Source of the DNA: Acidimicrobiaceae bacterium
GTDB taxonomy: Bacteria; Actinomycetota; Acidimicrobiia; Acidimicrobiales; Ilumatobacteraceae
Direction of reading: 5' to 3'
DNA length: 64,000 nucleotides
Assembly: GCA_020637295.1 (NCBI GenBank)
Contig: JACJWF010000001.1
Coordinates: 682,001-746,000 of the forward strand
The first letter of the stretch is position 1. Each line of letters opens with the position of its first letter. The notes beneath the pieces are model-generated. The model was not told the origin of the DNA and did no database searches. It saw only the letters and a program-made list of their open reading frames with translations. Made by a program: the position numbers and the translations under genes. Shown here in pieces: positions 42,891-51,716 of this stretch.

Positions 42891-43930
42891 CCTACCGGGC
42901 AGAACCACCGGCCATCAGTGGGCAACTCTGATGGCCACCAACGGGCAGAACCACCGACCGCCTACGGGCAGATCCTGCTGACCCTTGACACTGTTGAACG
43001 AGTCGTTCGTGTATCTGCCGAGGTACTTCGGTACCGGGTACTGCGGGTTCGTCGGGTTAATCACTGCGTAGCACTCGACCATGCCGCCGGTTACGTACGC
43101 CTCAAGAAGAATCTCGTAGCGGCCAGGGGGCAGATCCGGAATCGACACACTCCACACACCACTGCTCGGCGCAAGTCCGTAGAACTCAACAGACTTGCCG
43201 CCCGGACCGGCGGGGCCAGTAGGGCCTTCCGGTCCAGCGGGACCTTCCGGACCAGGAGGTCCGGCGGCCTGCAACTGGTAATAGCCAACGATGTCGGCGA
43301 TGACGTTCACGGTCCCGGCGTTGTTGAAGAACGAGACACGCCCGTCTGCGGAGAGAGCGACGGTCACGGCGTTCGGTGTCGGCCCTGCACCGGCTAACCA
43401 GTTCAGGCTCGACGCGGTCGGACGCTCCTTATCGGTAGGGAACACGGTGAGGAAGCTCTTGGCCGTCCCGTTCACGGCAGTCACGTTCAACGAGACGGCG
43501 ACAGCGGCCGTCGGGATGGTGCAGTACCCATTCGTCCCCCACACCACTGCCGAGTATGTCTCGGCCGCTCCGAGAGGGACCGTTCGGGGACCGACACCAG
43601 GGTCACGCGTATCCATCAGCCGGCATGGGACGACCGGCACGAACGATGTCGGCGACGGCGATTCGGCCGCCCTTGCGACCATGACAACACCGCCACCAAG
43701 CGCCACTGCGATCGCGGCCCCGATCGCCGCCCACCTTGAGCGAAGTAGCGAACCGTCCATCGACTCCGCCTTCCTCTGCTAGCCCGATACCAACGACTCT
43801 AAGTCGCTCATCAGCCACGGCGACAACACGAACCTGCCGCCTCGACCTTGGTGGTGGCACTTGCGTCTCCGACTGTCATTCGGCGGCACCTGCCGATGCC
43901 TGATCGACGGTGGGCAAGACTGATTCAGTC

Positions 43931-44377
43931 ATGACCAAGGCTGACATCCTGGACAAGTGGATTGAGATCCACGGCTTGCTGACGGCTGAGCAGCGCTCGT
44001 CGTTTCTCACCAAGCCTGAACTCGACGTGCTTGCTTGGCTTCCGGACGCCGCGGTGCTCTACGGACTCAGCCGATCGCCGAAACTGGCAGAGGCGGCGAG
44101 GCTCGCCCAGCGCGATGGTTGGTGGTTCGCGGGCCAGGCGTGCGAACCGGACAACATCGAGTGGTGCGCCCGCTGCAAGCCGACGGGATATCCGACGACC
44201 GTGTACATGACCCAGGGCTGGAGTAGCGCCTTCCATCGATCGGCAACCTGCAACATGCTGACGGCGGGCCAACGATTCGTTGCGCGTCGGGGTGGCAGCC
44301 CGGGCGCAGTGGAACCGGTCCATATCCAGGTCGCGCTCGGCAGCGGGCGGTTCCCGTGTCAGTCGTGCTTCAGGTGA
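43931..44377 (+). CDS. Hypothetical protein with Cys pairs
   Basis: 148 residues. KADILDKWIEIHGLLTAEQRSSFLTKPELDVLAWLPDAAVLYGLS is helical; the second half has EWCARCKPTGYP, FHRSATCNMLTAGQRFVARR and FPCQSCFR, three sets of Cys/His suggesting one or two zinc sites. No family recognised. A GTG seven codons earlier is an alternative start. Confidence 0.6.
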   Translation: MTKADILDKWIEIHGLLTAEQRSSFLTKPELDVLAWLPDAAVLYGLSRSPKLAEAARLAQRDGWWFAGQACEPDNIEWCARCKPTGYPTTVYMTQGWSSAFHRSATCNMLTAGQRFVARRGGSPGAVEPVHIQVALGSGRFPCQSCFR

Positions 44378-44429
44378 TGACCGCGTCGATGCGTGGGTTG
44401 GTGGAGACTTACGCCGATGGCGGACGAGG

Positions 44430-44462
44430 GATGAACAATCCCTGTGAACCTTGGTCGGTGAC
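44430..44462 (+). repeat. Dispersed repeat, shorter copy 3
   Basis: GATGAACAATCCCTGTGAAC and following bases match the core of copies 1 and 2 with a 2-base deletion. It lies 29 bases before the next start codon on the same strand. Confidence 0.6.
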
Positions 44463-44491
44463 GACCCAGCTTGAGATGACTGTCTGGCAAG

Positions 44492-45211
44492 ATGAGAGCG
44501 GTGGATGAGGATGTCGCCGCTGCTACGCGTCTCATTGAGTCGCTTGCGCCCGGCGATGGCACGGTGCAGTTCCGGACCCCGCTTGCTGTGGACGAGTGTC
44601 GGTGGTTCGTGCTGGCGGTCGAGACGGGGGTCGTCTCGTTCCGCGAGTGCCCGACGGAGTGCTTCAGATTCAAGAAGTGGGGCGCCTCAGGTCCGGACCA
44701 CTTCGATACCCCCGACGGCAAGCCCCGTCATCTGTTCTCCAAGCCGGGTGCACCCGAGGCCTGGCTGAACAGAGAGTACGTGCCGCATCTCGCTGCATAT
44801 GCGTACGCCATCCTCGATCGCGGATACGACGGCATCACCAGTTCCTTTTCGCGGTATCGAACCTTCAGCCGAGATCTGATCGCCAAGCGGTCGGGTCAGA
44901 GCTACGAGACGGACGCCGAGTTCTACGATCGGGACGGTCGAGTGCACCTGCAAATCGAGGCCAAGGCCAGCCCATCGCAGACAGCGGCTTTGGCTGCAGC
45001 GATCGAGCGACACGGAACTCTCTCGGGTCTTCCAAGTGCTGCGGCGAAGGAGATCGAGTACGTCCTCGACCTCGCTCCGCGCTCCCTGTGGGTTGTCGGT
45101 CCAGGCTCGATCGATCCTCCCACCTTCGTGTACCGAGTTGAGATGAATGGTCCTCTGGATGCGAGCTTCACGAGGATTGCAGACCTTCCCGCGCCGCCCG
45201 GTGATCCGTGA
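44492..45211 (+). CDS. Protein with a possible PD-(D/E)XK nuclease core
   Basis: 239 residues. ETDAEFYDRDGRVHLQIEAKAS places Asp141, Glu156 and Lys158 in the D-x14-E-x-K spacing of restriction-endonuclease-like folds. The Arg/Tyr-rich helix before it (SFSRYRTFSRDLIAKRSG) and the helix after (TAALAAAIERHG) fit that fold. The N-terminal half is unknown. Assignment rests on motif spacing only. Confidence 0.6.
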   Translation: MRAVDEDVAAATRLIESLAPGDGTVQFRTPLAVDECRWFVLAVETGVVSFRECPTECFRFKKWGASGPDHFDTPDGKPRHLFSKPGAPEAWLNREYVPHLAAYAYAILDRGYDGITSSFSRYRTFSRDLIAKRSGQSYETDAEFYDRDGRVHLQIEAKASPSQTAALAAAIERHGTLSGLPSAAAKEIEYVLDLAPRSLWVVGPGSIDPPTFVYRVEMNGPLDASFTRIADLPAPPGDP

Positions 45212-45353
45212 ACGTCGTCTCAGCGCGGATCGGCATCAGCGCGTTGGCGGGACTCGTCGGCCAGCTTCTCAAACTCGGCCAGGAAGGCGTACCGGTGTGG
45301 TTCTGCGTAGGTGGACACGCCCGACCGCCGCAGCCTCTTGGCCCACCCGCGGT

Positions 45354-45386
45354 CGAGCCGCCCGCCGTGCGATGGCGGGCGGCTCG
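45354..45386. terminator. Strong hairpin between convergent genes
   Basis: Perfect 13-bp arms (CGAGCCGCCCGCC and complement) with a 7-base loop, between a plus-strand and a minus-strand gene. No long U-run, as is common in high-GC actinobacteria. Probably a bidirectional terminator. Confidence 0.65.
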
Positions 45387-45504
45387 CGTGTTGGTTGGGA
45401 TCCTGGACCAGCGGTCGAGTCCTCCACCGGGCCGGACGACTGCCTTGTTTGCTTACCCGCAGTTGTTGTTGAGGGACCGTGCGAACGACTCCGCGACGAC
45501 TCTG

Positions 45505-46239
45505 TCAGATGCCGCTTGGGCAGCGGTTTCCGGACAGCGGAGCCTTTCCATAGTCGCCGACGTACCCTTGATACCTGGTCTCGGGGATGGACGTCACCCC
45601 CCAGTCCTGCCCGCAGGCAGGTCGGCTGCCGTAGTTGCGGAACTCAATGTGGCTATGACGCCCACTCGCATACTTGACCTGGTAGCACGCGGCCCCCGAG
45701 TTGAGCGGAAGGTTGGCGATCGTGCCGACCTGCCCACCCCATCTGGCAATCTGGCCAATTGCCGCCTTGGCGGCAAGATGGCTGAACGTCACCCGGCCAA
45801 TCGGGTTTCCGCTGTGCCGTACCTCAACCACGGCGTAGTAGCCGCACCGCGCTGCATCACCGCTGCCAGCGCCACTGGCAATGATGTGCGTCGTGATCTG
45901 GTTGTTGTAAGCGGTGTTCTTCGGAGCGGCGTAGATACGAACGGTGGTACCGGCCGATCCGTAGTAGTCGAAGGCGACCTGGTTGCCCCCGTGCTGTCCA
46001 GGCCGCGTCCCGTCCCTGTACGACCCGGCGAATCCGGCACCGATCCAGACGGGGGTGTTCGACGTCGCCGCGGTCGCGGGGTCCGGTCCCGCAACGAGTG
46101 TCGCAATGAGCAGTGCCGCTACGGCGCGCAGCCCCGACTTGACCACGCTGCCCCTGCGCGAGCGCGTGGTTCTCGTGAAGACGATGTTGTCGGTCATGTG
46201 AGCAGCCTTGACTTTGCTGGGGAACTGGATGGTGTGCAT
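45505..46239 (-). CDS. Secreted M23-like (LytM) domain protein
   Basis: 244 residues; start set by AAGGAGA upstream. Signal peptide ending about ATAATS. The mature domain has the LytM layout: GGNQVAFDYYGSAGTTVRI, then a Cys-flanked strand, VRHSGNPIGRVTFSHLAAKA, GGQVGTIANLP and GRHSHIEFRNYG. The last H-x-H and the FSHL segment fit the zinc/catalytic site, and Asp in AFDY fits the second ligand. The usual first His (HxGxD) is replaced, so it may be an inactive or binding version. Divergent from a DNA-binding regulator gene 81 bases away. Confidence 0.75.
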   Translation of the reverse strand: MHTIQFPSKVKAAHMTDNIVFTRTTRSRRGSVVKSGLRAVAALLIATLVAGPDPATAATSNTPVWIGAGFAGSYRDGTRPGQHGGNQVAFDYYGSAGTTVRIYAAPKNTAYNNQITTHIIASGAGSGDAARCGYYAVVEVRHSGNPIGRVTFSHLAAKAAIGQIARWGGQVGTIANLPLNSGAACYQVKYASGRHSHIEFRNYGSRPACGQDWGVTSIPETRYQGYVGDYGKAPLSGNRCPSGI

Positions 46240-46320
46240 TGGGCTTCTCCTTGCTGTTGGTGGTTGCTTGGCGAGGAGTATCCGCGACGCCGTGTTGATC
46301 TCTGCCCACGACGATGTTGC

Positions 46321-47175
46321 GTGGCATGCAACAATCTGGATGTGGCAGGGACGGCAGAGGAACAACTGCGGAATCTGATTCGTGACGGCGTGCGTGGGCT
46401 GAACGTCGAGCGCGGAGGTCGCTATCTCAGCGAGATCGCTCGGACAGTCGGAGTTGACAGGGGAACGGTGTCCAGATGGCACTCAGCTCTTTCGACTCCA
46501 TCGTTTGAACACTGTGCGGAGCTGACACGGGCGTTTCCGCTGTACTTCGACATGGACGTCCTCCGCAACTTGTACGCGCAGGCGAGCGGGGGCAAACTCG
46601 CCGATGGGCTAACTGTCGGCCTGACCTCTAGCGACACGACCGACTCCACGTACGAGCTTGCGCTGCGAAGCCTTCGAGATCCGCCCGCCTCCCGACGTGA
46701 ACGCGAGATTCTTCATGTCGTTATGCACGTAGACAACGGTCTGGAAGACCAAGCTGCCGCACTGACCGCCCGCAACCAGCAGGCAGCTCAGGAGTTCCGC
46801 GACACCGTCGTTCGCTGCGCTCGAGACGGTTGGCGGATCAGAGTCGTCCTCGCAACGGCATCGCATCGACGCTTTGAGTCGCTCACGGGGATGGTCGAGC
46901 GTCTCGATGGTCCCGATGTCCACATTCGCGGATATGTAGCTCATCTTCCACCGGTGATCAGTCCGATCGTGATCGCTCGACGTGACGTGTTACTCGCCTT
47001 CGACAGTCTTCATGCCGGTCTTCCCGTGGCAGCAATGGCCATGCGCTCACAAGGAGCGGTCAGATGGGCCACTGACTACTTCGAGCGATTGTTCGATGAC
47101 GCGCCGTTTCGCCTGCGTACTCCTCGCGGCCCCAACCGAGAGGAGATCGCAAGATTTCACAACCAACTTGAGTGA
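46321..47175 (+). CDS. HTH regulator with unknown C-terminal domain
   Basis: About 284 residues from GTG 46321; GTG 46342 is an alternative. EEQLRNLIRDGVRGLNVERGGRYLSEIARTVGVDRGTVSRWHSA is a helix-turn-helix. The C-terminal domain (~150-280) includes FRDTVVRCARDGWRIRVVLATASHRRFESL, PVISPIVIARRDVLLAFDSLHAG and ATDYFERLFDDAPFRLRT, reminiscent of PLD-like sensor domains used by some regulators. The divergent layout suggests it controls the M23-like gene. Upstream in-frame sequence is open but overlaps the opposite gene and is not coding. Confidence 0.7.
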   Translation: MACNNLDVAGTAEEQLRNLIRDGVRGLNVERGGRYLSEIARTVGVDRGTVSRWHSALSTPSFEHCAELTRAFPLYFDMDVLRNLYAQASGGKLADGLTVGLTSSDTTDSTYELALRSLRDPPASRREREILHVVMHVDNGLEDQAAALTARNQQAAQEFRDTVVRCARDGWRIRVVLATASHRRFESLTGMVERLDGPDVHIRGYVAHLPPVISPIVIARRDVLLAFDSLHAGLPVAAMAMRSQGAVRWATDYFERLFDDAPFRLRTPRGPNREEIARFHNQLE

Positions 47176-47473
47176 CGCGCCGACAAACCTCCTGACGGAG
47201 CGACTCTGCCACGACCAACCGGGGTAGTCATGGGTTGCGGAGGTCGTTGACGTCCTCACGCTCCCCCACCATGGATCAGCATGATGTACCGGGCGATACA
47301 GAGAAACGGTTCTCGAACACGAGGTGTCGTCCACAACCCTCGGTCCCCGACGTGATTCCCCGAGCGCGAATCCGTAGGTGATCGAGACCGGACGGGTCCT
47401 CGACGCGACGGGCGATCGGGTTGCCGCCGTGGCGGTAAGCCTCAGGCCCTCGTCCCTTCGATACTGTCCAAGT

Positions 47474-48487
47474 GTGAAATGTCGAAACGGACACAATGTT
47501 GCCGAGGGGGACCGCTTCTGTCCTAAGTGTGGCCAACTCATCGACGACTCTCGGCATTGCCCGAACGGGCATGTCGCTGCACGGCACGACATCTTCTGTG
47601 CCATATGCGGTGCAGAGATCGCGGACGGCCCAACGGCATGCCCACAATGTGGCATTGCTGGTGGCCCGCGTGCCGAGCTAGCGCCGGGGCGATGGCGTTG
47701 CCAAGTTCCCGTGATGCGTCGGGGTCTTCGCATGACCCCGCAAGCGCCAGTGCCCCATCCGGCGATGTCCCCACCGCCACAGGTCCACAGCTTCGACTAC
47801 GTAGCGGCATGTGGTTACGTGTTCGATGACCCTTTCGGCGCTTCGGCCGGTATCGGGCAGAAGTGCGTCGGCGGCTTGGAGGCGTTCCGGCGGTGCACTA
47901 GGTGTGCTGAGCCGTTGTGCGGTGCGGAAGGCTGCTCTCGGAGGGTTGACGACGCCTTCATCTGCCGCAGCTGCGTGTCCGACCTGCCCGCCGCTCAGAG
48001 AACGGCGCCGCATGGCCCTGGCGCGACACAAGAGCTTTGGTTGCAGACCTCCAACAGCGACGGTCATCTGGTCGAGTTGGCCTGGAGGGATCACCGCCTT
48101 TACCCCGCTGGCCACTTCTCCACCGAAGGGGTACCCATGTACATCGACGGCGCGGTTGATGGGTGGCACTCGGTGTCCATGCTCGACCATGCTGGACACG
48201 ACCGATCGACAGAGTGGCGAGCGAGCTTGGAGATCGCGAAGCTTGGCGCAGAGTACTCCGCATACGTGACGGCGTTCATTGAACGCCCAGAGCGTGCGCG
48301 TCGATTGTCCGACGATCTCATCGCAGCTGCCTTGGCGGAACCCACTCCTTATGGTCTCGGGCCGCTCGTAGCGCGGAGCCGCAGGAAGGCGTTGCAGCAA
48401 CGCCTCGTGCTCGCGGTGCCCATACTGGCATCACAGGATCCGCCGATCGTTCCAGTCCCGCGTCGTCGATTGCTTCGCCCTGACTGA
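47474..48487 (+). CDS. Double zinc-ribbon protein
   Basis: 337 residues from GTG. VKCRNGHNVAEGDRFCPKCGQLID, HCPNGHVAARHDIFCAICGAEI and ACPQCG form zinc ribbons. After a Pro-rich linker another Cys-rich unit, CTRCAEPLCGAEGCSRRVDDAFICRSC, resembles a B-box/RING-like zinc site. The C-terminal ~130 residues are unknown (WLQTSNSDGHLVELAWRDHRLYPAG). GATACT lies nine bases before the GTG, hinting at a leaderless mRNA. Function unknown; probably protein binding. Confidence 0.7.
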   Translation: MKCRNGHNVAEGDRFCPKCGQLIDDSRHCPNGHVAARHDIFCAICGAEIADGPTACPQCGIAGGPRAELAPGRWRCQVPVMRRGLRMTPQAPVPHPAMSPPPQVHSFDYVAACGYVFDDPFGASAGIGQKCVGGLEAFRRCTRCAEPLCGAEGCSRRVDDAFICRSCVSDLPAAQRTAPHGPGATQELWLQTSNSDGHLVELAWRDHRLYPAGHFSTEGVPMYIDGAVDGWHSVSMLDHAGHDRSTEWRASLEIAKLGAEYSAYVTAFIERPERARRLSDDLIAAALAEPTPYGLGPLVARSRRKALQQRLVLAVPILASQDPPIVPVPRRRLLRPD

Positions 48488-48598
48488 GTCCGTGGGAACA
48501 TCGCACGTCATGCGTGAGACGAGAAGGCGCGGTTCCATAGGAGCCGAGAGCGCGTCAAGTCGGGAGCGTGGTCTTCCTGAGGACGCGTGGGCAGCCAA

Positions 48599-49291
48599 CT
48601 ACAGCCGGGCGATGATCCTCGCCACGGTCGCCGGATGCCACTCGCCGCCACGAGGCGGCTTCACGCCCTCCTCCTCCAGGGTCCGAATGATCTCCCGGAG
48701 GCTCGCTCCGCCTTCCCTTAGGTGCCGCATCCGATCCACGACGGCCTGGGAGCGCGGATCAGGGCGAAGGTTGCCCTTCCCATCGGACGCGAATCCGAAT
48801 GGGGGAGCACCACCCGTGTATCCGCCCTTTGACTCCTTCGCCCTCTTGCCCTTGGCCATCCGCTGTCTGATCAGCCCGCGCTCCAGTTGGGCGAACACTC
48901 CGCGCATCTGGCGGACAGCAGTGCGCATCGGATCGTCGGGGTCGTCCTCAAGGACCTCGCCTCCATCGTCCAGGCTGAATACTCGGCCGCCGGACTTCCA
49001 CACCTGAGCGAGTACCCCTTCCTGCTGCGTCATCTGGCGCGCCAGTCGATCCAGCGACGTGATCACCAACGCCTCGGCTCCTCGGGCCTTGAGAACGGCG
49101 AGGGCGTCATAGAGGCCAACCCTCGTGTCGATGCCGTTCGCTCCGCTGACTCCCTCGTCGGCACACCAATGCACGATCTTGTAGCCGTGCTCCTTGGCCC
49201 AGCGCTTGATCTGGCTCCGTTGGGCCTCCAGACCGAAGCCCTCCCGCACCTGGCGTTCCGTTGAGACTCGTGTGTAGGCGACGACCTTCAC
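48599..49291 (-). CDS. Serine recombinase (resolvase/invertase type)
   Basis: 230 residues. The catalytic domain opens VVAYTRVSTERQVREGFGLEAQ with the nucleophile Ser in RVST, then DEGVSGAN, ALVITSLDRLARQ and the long helix GVFAQLERGLIRQRMAKGK. A DNA-binding C terminus follows (GASLREIIRTLEEEGVKPPRGGEWHPATVARI). Size fits a resolvase/invertase rather than a large integrase. GTG start. A perfect inverted repeat lies 15 bases upstream. Possible role: dimer resolution of the excised element. Confidence 0.93.
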   Translation of the reverse strand: MKVVAYTRVSTERQVREGFGLEAQRSQIKRWAKEHGYKIVHWCADEGVSGANGIDTRVGLYDALAVLKARGAEALVITSLDRLARQMTQQEGVLAQVWKSGGRVFSLDDGGEVLEDDPDDPMRTAVRQMRGVFAQLERGLIRQRMAKGKRAKESKGGYTGGAPPFGFASDGKGNLRPDPRSQAVVDRMRHLREGGASLREIIRTLEEEGVKPPRGGEWHPATVARIIARL

Positions 49292-49305
49292 GACTCCAAG
49301 TGTAT

Positions 49306-49323
49306 CAATACTTCAAAGTATTG
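49306..49323. promoter_or_regulatory. Inverted repeat upstream of the serine recombinase
   Basis: CAATACT-TCAA-AGTATTG, perfect 7-bp arms, AT-rich in a GC-rich setting. Candidate recombinase-binding (res/operator) site. Confidence 0.45.
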
Positions 49324-49391
49324 TTACGCCGCAGGTCAGGGGTCTCTGTCGAGGGAGGTCAAACCTCACCGATCCAACTGGACAACGATGC

Positions 49392-50438
49392 TCAGAACAA
49401 CGTCGGCGGCTCCGCTACCACCGTGGCGAGACTCTTCGCTGGGTCAGAAGGGTCAGCGTCCTCTAGGCGCTCAATCGCTGTTCGCTGTAGCTCGGCGGTC
49501 GGAAGTTCTATCTCCAGACGCCACTGTTGTCGGCGGACTGTGACTGTTGCCGAAAGCGCTCGCTCCACTATCTTCGCCGCCGCCTCGGCGAACCTGTCGG
49601 CGTCGGCCTCCCGCCAATAGCTGAAGATGCCAAGCGTCGCACCGTCCAGCAAGTCCGCGCCGCTAACCATGAGCAACTGCGGTGGTCTGGCAGTTCCCAA
49701 AGCCGCCATCGCATGAGTAAGTACTCGCGCTGTCAGTTCGCGAAGGCCATCTGCGGCCAGAATGGGATCTTGGGAGTCCTCGATCCCCGGAATCCATGGG
49801 ATGTAGTACAGAGGCTGAATCGAGTTGTCGCCATCCGGTGCTTCAAGAACAAGTTTCGGCGTCGAGAGGACGTGTCGCAATGGATACGGAAGGTCGTCGG
49901 GGTGCGGACTCCCGAGTAGGACGCCATCCTCGGTGTGCTCAAGGCCAAGAGCGCCAGTCGGTGCCACGTCGCCCCCGGCGTGGAGGATCTGAGCGGCGAG
50001 GCTCTTGAGAGTCTCGGCCATCGCGGCTGCTTGGTCGGCAGGGGTCAAGTAGCAGACATGCCCAGGTACCTCCGCGGGAGACCCCAGGGACGAAGCGAGG
50101 TCCGCGGCCGACAGGATGAGTTTCGAGGCCTGCCGTTGGTTGGAAGAATTCGGTCCGAAACTCTGCGCCTTCAGTTCGACCAACACCTGCGGAACGGCGT
50201 CGGAATGACCTAGCCAGAGGTCCGGACGAGTCGGAGATGCATCTTGGCTCTCCGTCACGGCCTGAAGGGCGGTTAGCTGGGATTGGCCCCTGGGCACCTG
50301 TACGCGCTGACCAATGGCACGAAGGAAGTACCCGGCGTCGCGTAGCACTGGGTGAATGCCACCCTCCGGGTGAACGTCCGTCAGGGACCAGAGAAGGGTG
50401 TTCAGTTGGAACACCTGATCTGCAGTGAGCGGTGGCAT
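49392..50438 (-). CDS. Unidentified protein with PD-(D/E)XK signature (second gene of a pair)
   Basis: 348 residues; ATG shares a base with the upstream TAA (TAATG), so translation is coupled. TRPDLWLGHSDAVPQVLVELKAQSF puts Asp73, Glu88 and Lys90 in nuclease-core spacing, and SNQRQASKLILSAADLASSLG is the helix expected next. The C-terminal half has PLYYIPWIPGIEDSQDPILAADGLRELTARVLTHAMAALG. No known family recognised. Lies in the variable end of the element next to the integrase, a common place for defence cargo. Confidence 0.68.
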   Translation of the reverse strand: MPPLTADQVFQLNTLLWSLTDVHPEGGIHPVLRDAGYFLRAIGQRVQVPRGQSQLTALQAVTESQDASPTRPDLWLGHSDAVPQVLVELKAQSFGPNSSNQRQASKLILSAADLASSLGSPAEVPGHVCYLTPADQAAAMAETLKSLAAQILHAGGDVAPTGALGLEHTEDGVLLGSPHPDDLPYPLRHVLSTPKLVLEAPDGDNSIQPLYYIPWIPGIEDSQDPILAADGLRELTARVLTHAMAALGTARPPQLLMVSGADLLDGATLGIFSYWREADADRFAEAAAKIVERALSATVTVRRQQWRLEIELPTAELQRTAIERLEDADPSDPAKSLATVVAEPPTLF

Positions 50439-51664
50439 TAGGCCGCCGCCAGCGAGTCCGTGACCACCTCGTTGTAGCTCGTTCCGCCGAGCCATACCTC
50501 AATGTCGGGGTCAAGGTAGCGTTGTACATTCGTGACGAGGCGATGAATTGTGTTTCCACATGTGCCACTTGGTAGCACGGCACTCAACTGTTTCGTGGTG
50601 GCTTCCATAAGGAACGGTTGCCAAAGGTGTCGGTCGATCGCCGCCAACTGAACTTTGGACTCGCCACGTCTTTGGACGAAGCCGCCAATGCGAAACCGAC
50701 TTGTACGGCGACGGAGGCCGAGATCGACAAAGCGGTTGAAGGTCGCCACATCAAGTGGGTCCCGAAACCTGAGAAGGACGGGGGCACCCTCAATCCTGAA
50801 GCCGTCTCCGTCGGCTTCGGTGCTGTCGGTCCAAAGGCGTCGCTCGGCAGCCTCCGTCGCCCCCTTGTACAAGCGCAGGACATGATTGACCGTAGCGCGG
50901 TGTTCCAAGAAGGAGTCGCTTCGGTTGGTCGCCTTCCCGTCGAAGTGGAGGAGGTGGCCACCCCGTCCACCCCCGGGAATCTGGAGTTGCACGAGGGAGT
51001 TAAGTGGGTTGTAGAGGCTCGTCAGTTGTGGAAGCCGTTCCCGAAGAACACCGAGGCGCTCGCTTAGCTGGACGCGTGAACGGCGACGTTCCACATAGAT
51101 GCCAGTCGCATCGTCCTCTTCCTCCGACTCCGCCTCGTCACTTCCAGCTTCGATCTCTGACACGAGTAGGTTGGACACCTCGTAGCGAGCCTCGTGCTCG
51201 AAGCCGAGTCTGATGTAGCGATGCGGGGGCACCGTCCGCTGCACGTACTGCCAGAGCTCGTAGAGAATCGTTGAGGACAGCCATAGGCGATCGAGCCAGG
51301 GATTCGAATCCACGGTTGTGCGGACCCACTTGTCGCTCTCCTGCGCCGACATCGTCGTGTAGAGGACCGGATGGCGAACGTCGAGTTCCTCAAGGAGGCC
51401 GATCACCTCGCCGCCGTGCCGGGCGTCTCGGACTCGATGCATCTGATCATCGACTCGCTCTAGCAACACCTCGCTCGGCAAGACAGTCGCCAGAGCAGGA
51501 ATCGACATTCCGTGTGCGACTGTTTCGAGCATGTATGTCTTCACGGGTTTGCGCGACGAGCGCGCAGGCTTGGCGGCGTCCACTACACCGGAGTAGCCCT
51601 CGAAGTATTCGATATACGCGTCTCGCGACGGTAACCAGGGCAGGTATCCGGGATCGACGCTCAT
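50438..51664 (-). CDS. Unidentified protein, first gene of the pair beside the integrase
   Basis: 408 residues from the ATG of MSVDPGYLPWL; TATGAT ends seven bases before it, which would make a leaderless message. An ATG four codons earlier is possible. Mostly soluble; an acidic loop near residues 175-195 (EAGSDEAESEEEDDA), then ERLGVLRERLPQLTSLYNPLNSLVQLQIPGGGRGGHLLHFDGK and ATFNRFVDLGLRRRTSRFRIGGF. No motif for ATPase, nuclease or protease found by eye. Coupled to the PD-(D/E)XK gene; the two likely form one system. Confidence 0.68.
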   Translation of the reverse strand: MSVDPGYLPWLPSRDAYIEYFEGYSGVVDAAKPARSSRKPVKTYMLETVAHGMSIPALATVLPSEVLLERVDDQMHRVRDARHGGEVIGLLEELDVRHPVLYTTMSAQESDKWVRTTVDSNPWLDRLWLSSTILYELWQYVQRTVPPHRYIRLGFEHEARYEVSNLLVSEIEAGSDEAESEEEDDATGIYVERRRSRVQLSERLGVLRERLPQLTSLYNPLNSLVQLQIPGGGRGGHLLHFDGKATNRSDSFLEHRATVNHVLRLYKGATEAAERRLWTDSTEADGDGFRIEGAPVLLRFRDPLDVATFNRFVDLGLRRRTSRFRIGGFVQRRGESKVQLAAIDRHLWQPFLMEATTKQLSAVLPSGTCGNTIHRLVTNVQRYLDPDIEVWLGGTSYNEVVTDSLAAA

Positions 51665-51716
51665 GATCGGCATCATAGAGAGGGGGCGCGTGCTCCGCGG
51701 TCCTCAGAAGCGCTCA

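Larger units (their letters stand above)
40433..42990. mobile_element. IS21-family insertion sequence, 2558 bp
   Basis: Ends are TGTC...GACA; 16 to 35 bases inside each end lie matching 20-base blocks of the type GATCCTGCCCGCAGGCGGTC. Further TGCCCG-GGCGGTCA-like units follow inside both ends, the multiple transposase sites typical of IS21. Direct repeats of CTGTTG flank it. Carries intact istA and istB. Confidence 0.93.
40306..43760 (-). pseudogene. Secreted collagen-like protein gene split by an IS21 insertion
   Basis: The 5' piece (43760 down to 42991) encodes a signal/membrane anchor (AAIGAAIAVALGGGVVMVARA) and a domain seen widely in secreted Acidimicrobiia proteins (FVPVVPCRLMDTRDPGVG ... 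VNVIADIVGYYQ). It continues with a Gly-x-y collagen-like run (GPPGPEGPAGPEGPTGPAGP) and part of a C-terminal domain ending YTNDSFNS. The 3' piece (40426 down to 40306) continues in frame as TRAFRLMRLDSLGTIGIECTSYAG...VIPVG. Removing the insertion and one 6-bp target copy gives one 296-residue protein. Probably extracellular; inactive now. Confidence 0.93.

Noticed and set aside
45208..46320. Long plus-strand open frame upstream of the HTH regulator
   Set aside because: It runs antisense through the M23-like gene, whose signal peptide and conserved motifs are clear; high GC keeps the shadow frame open.
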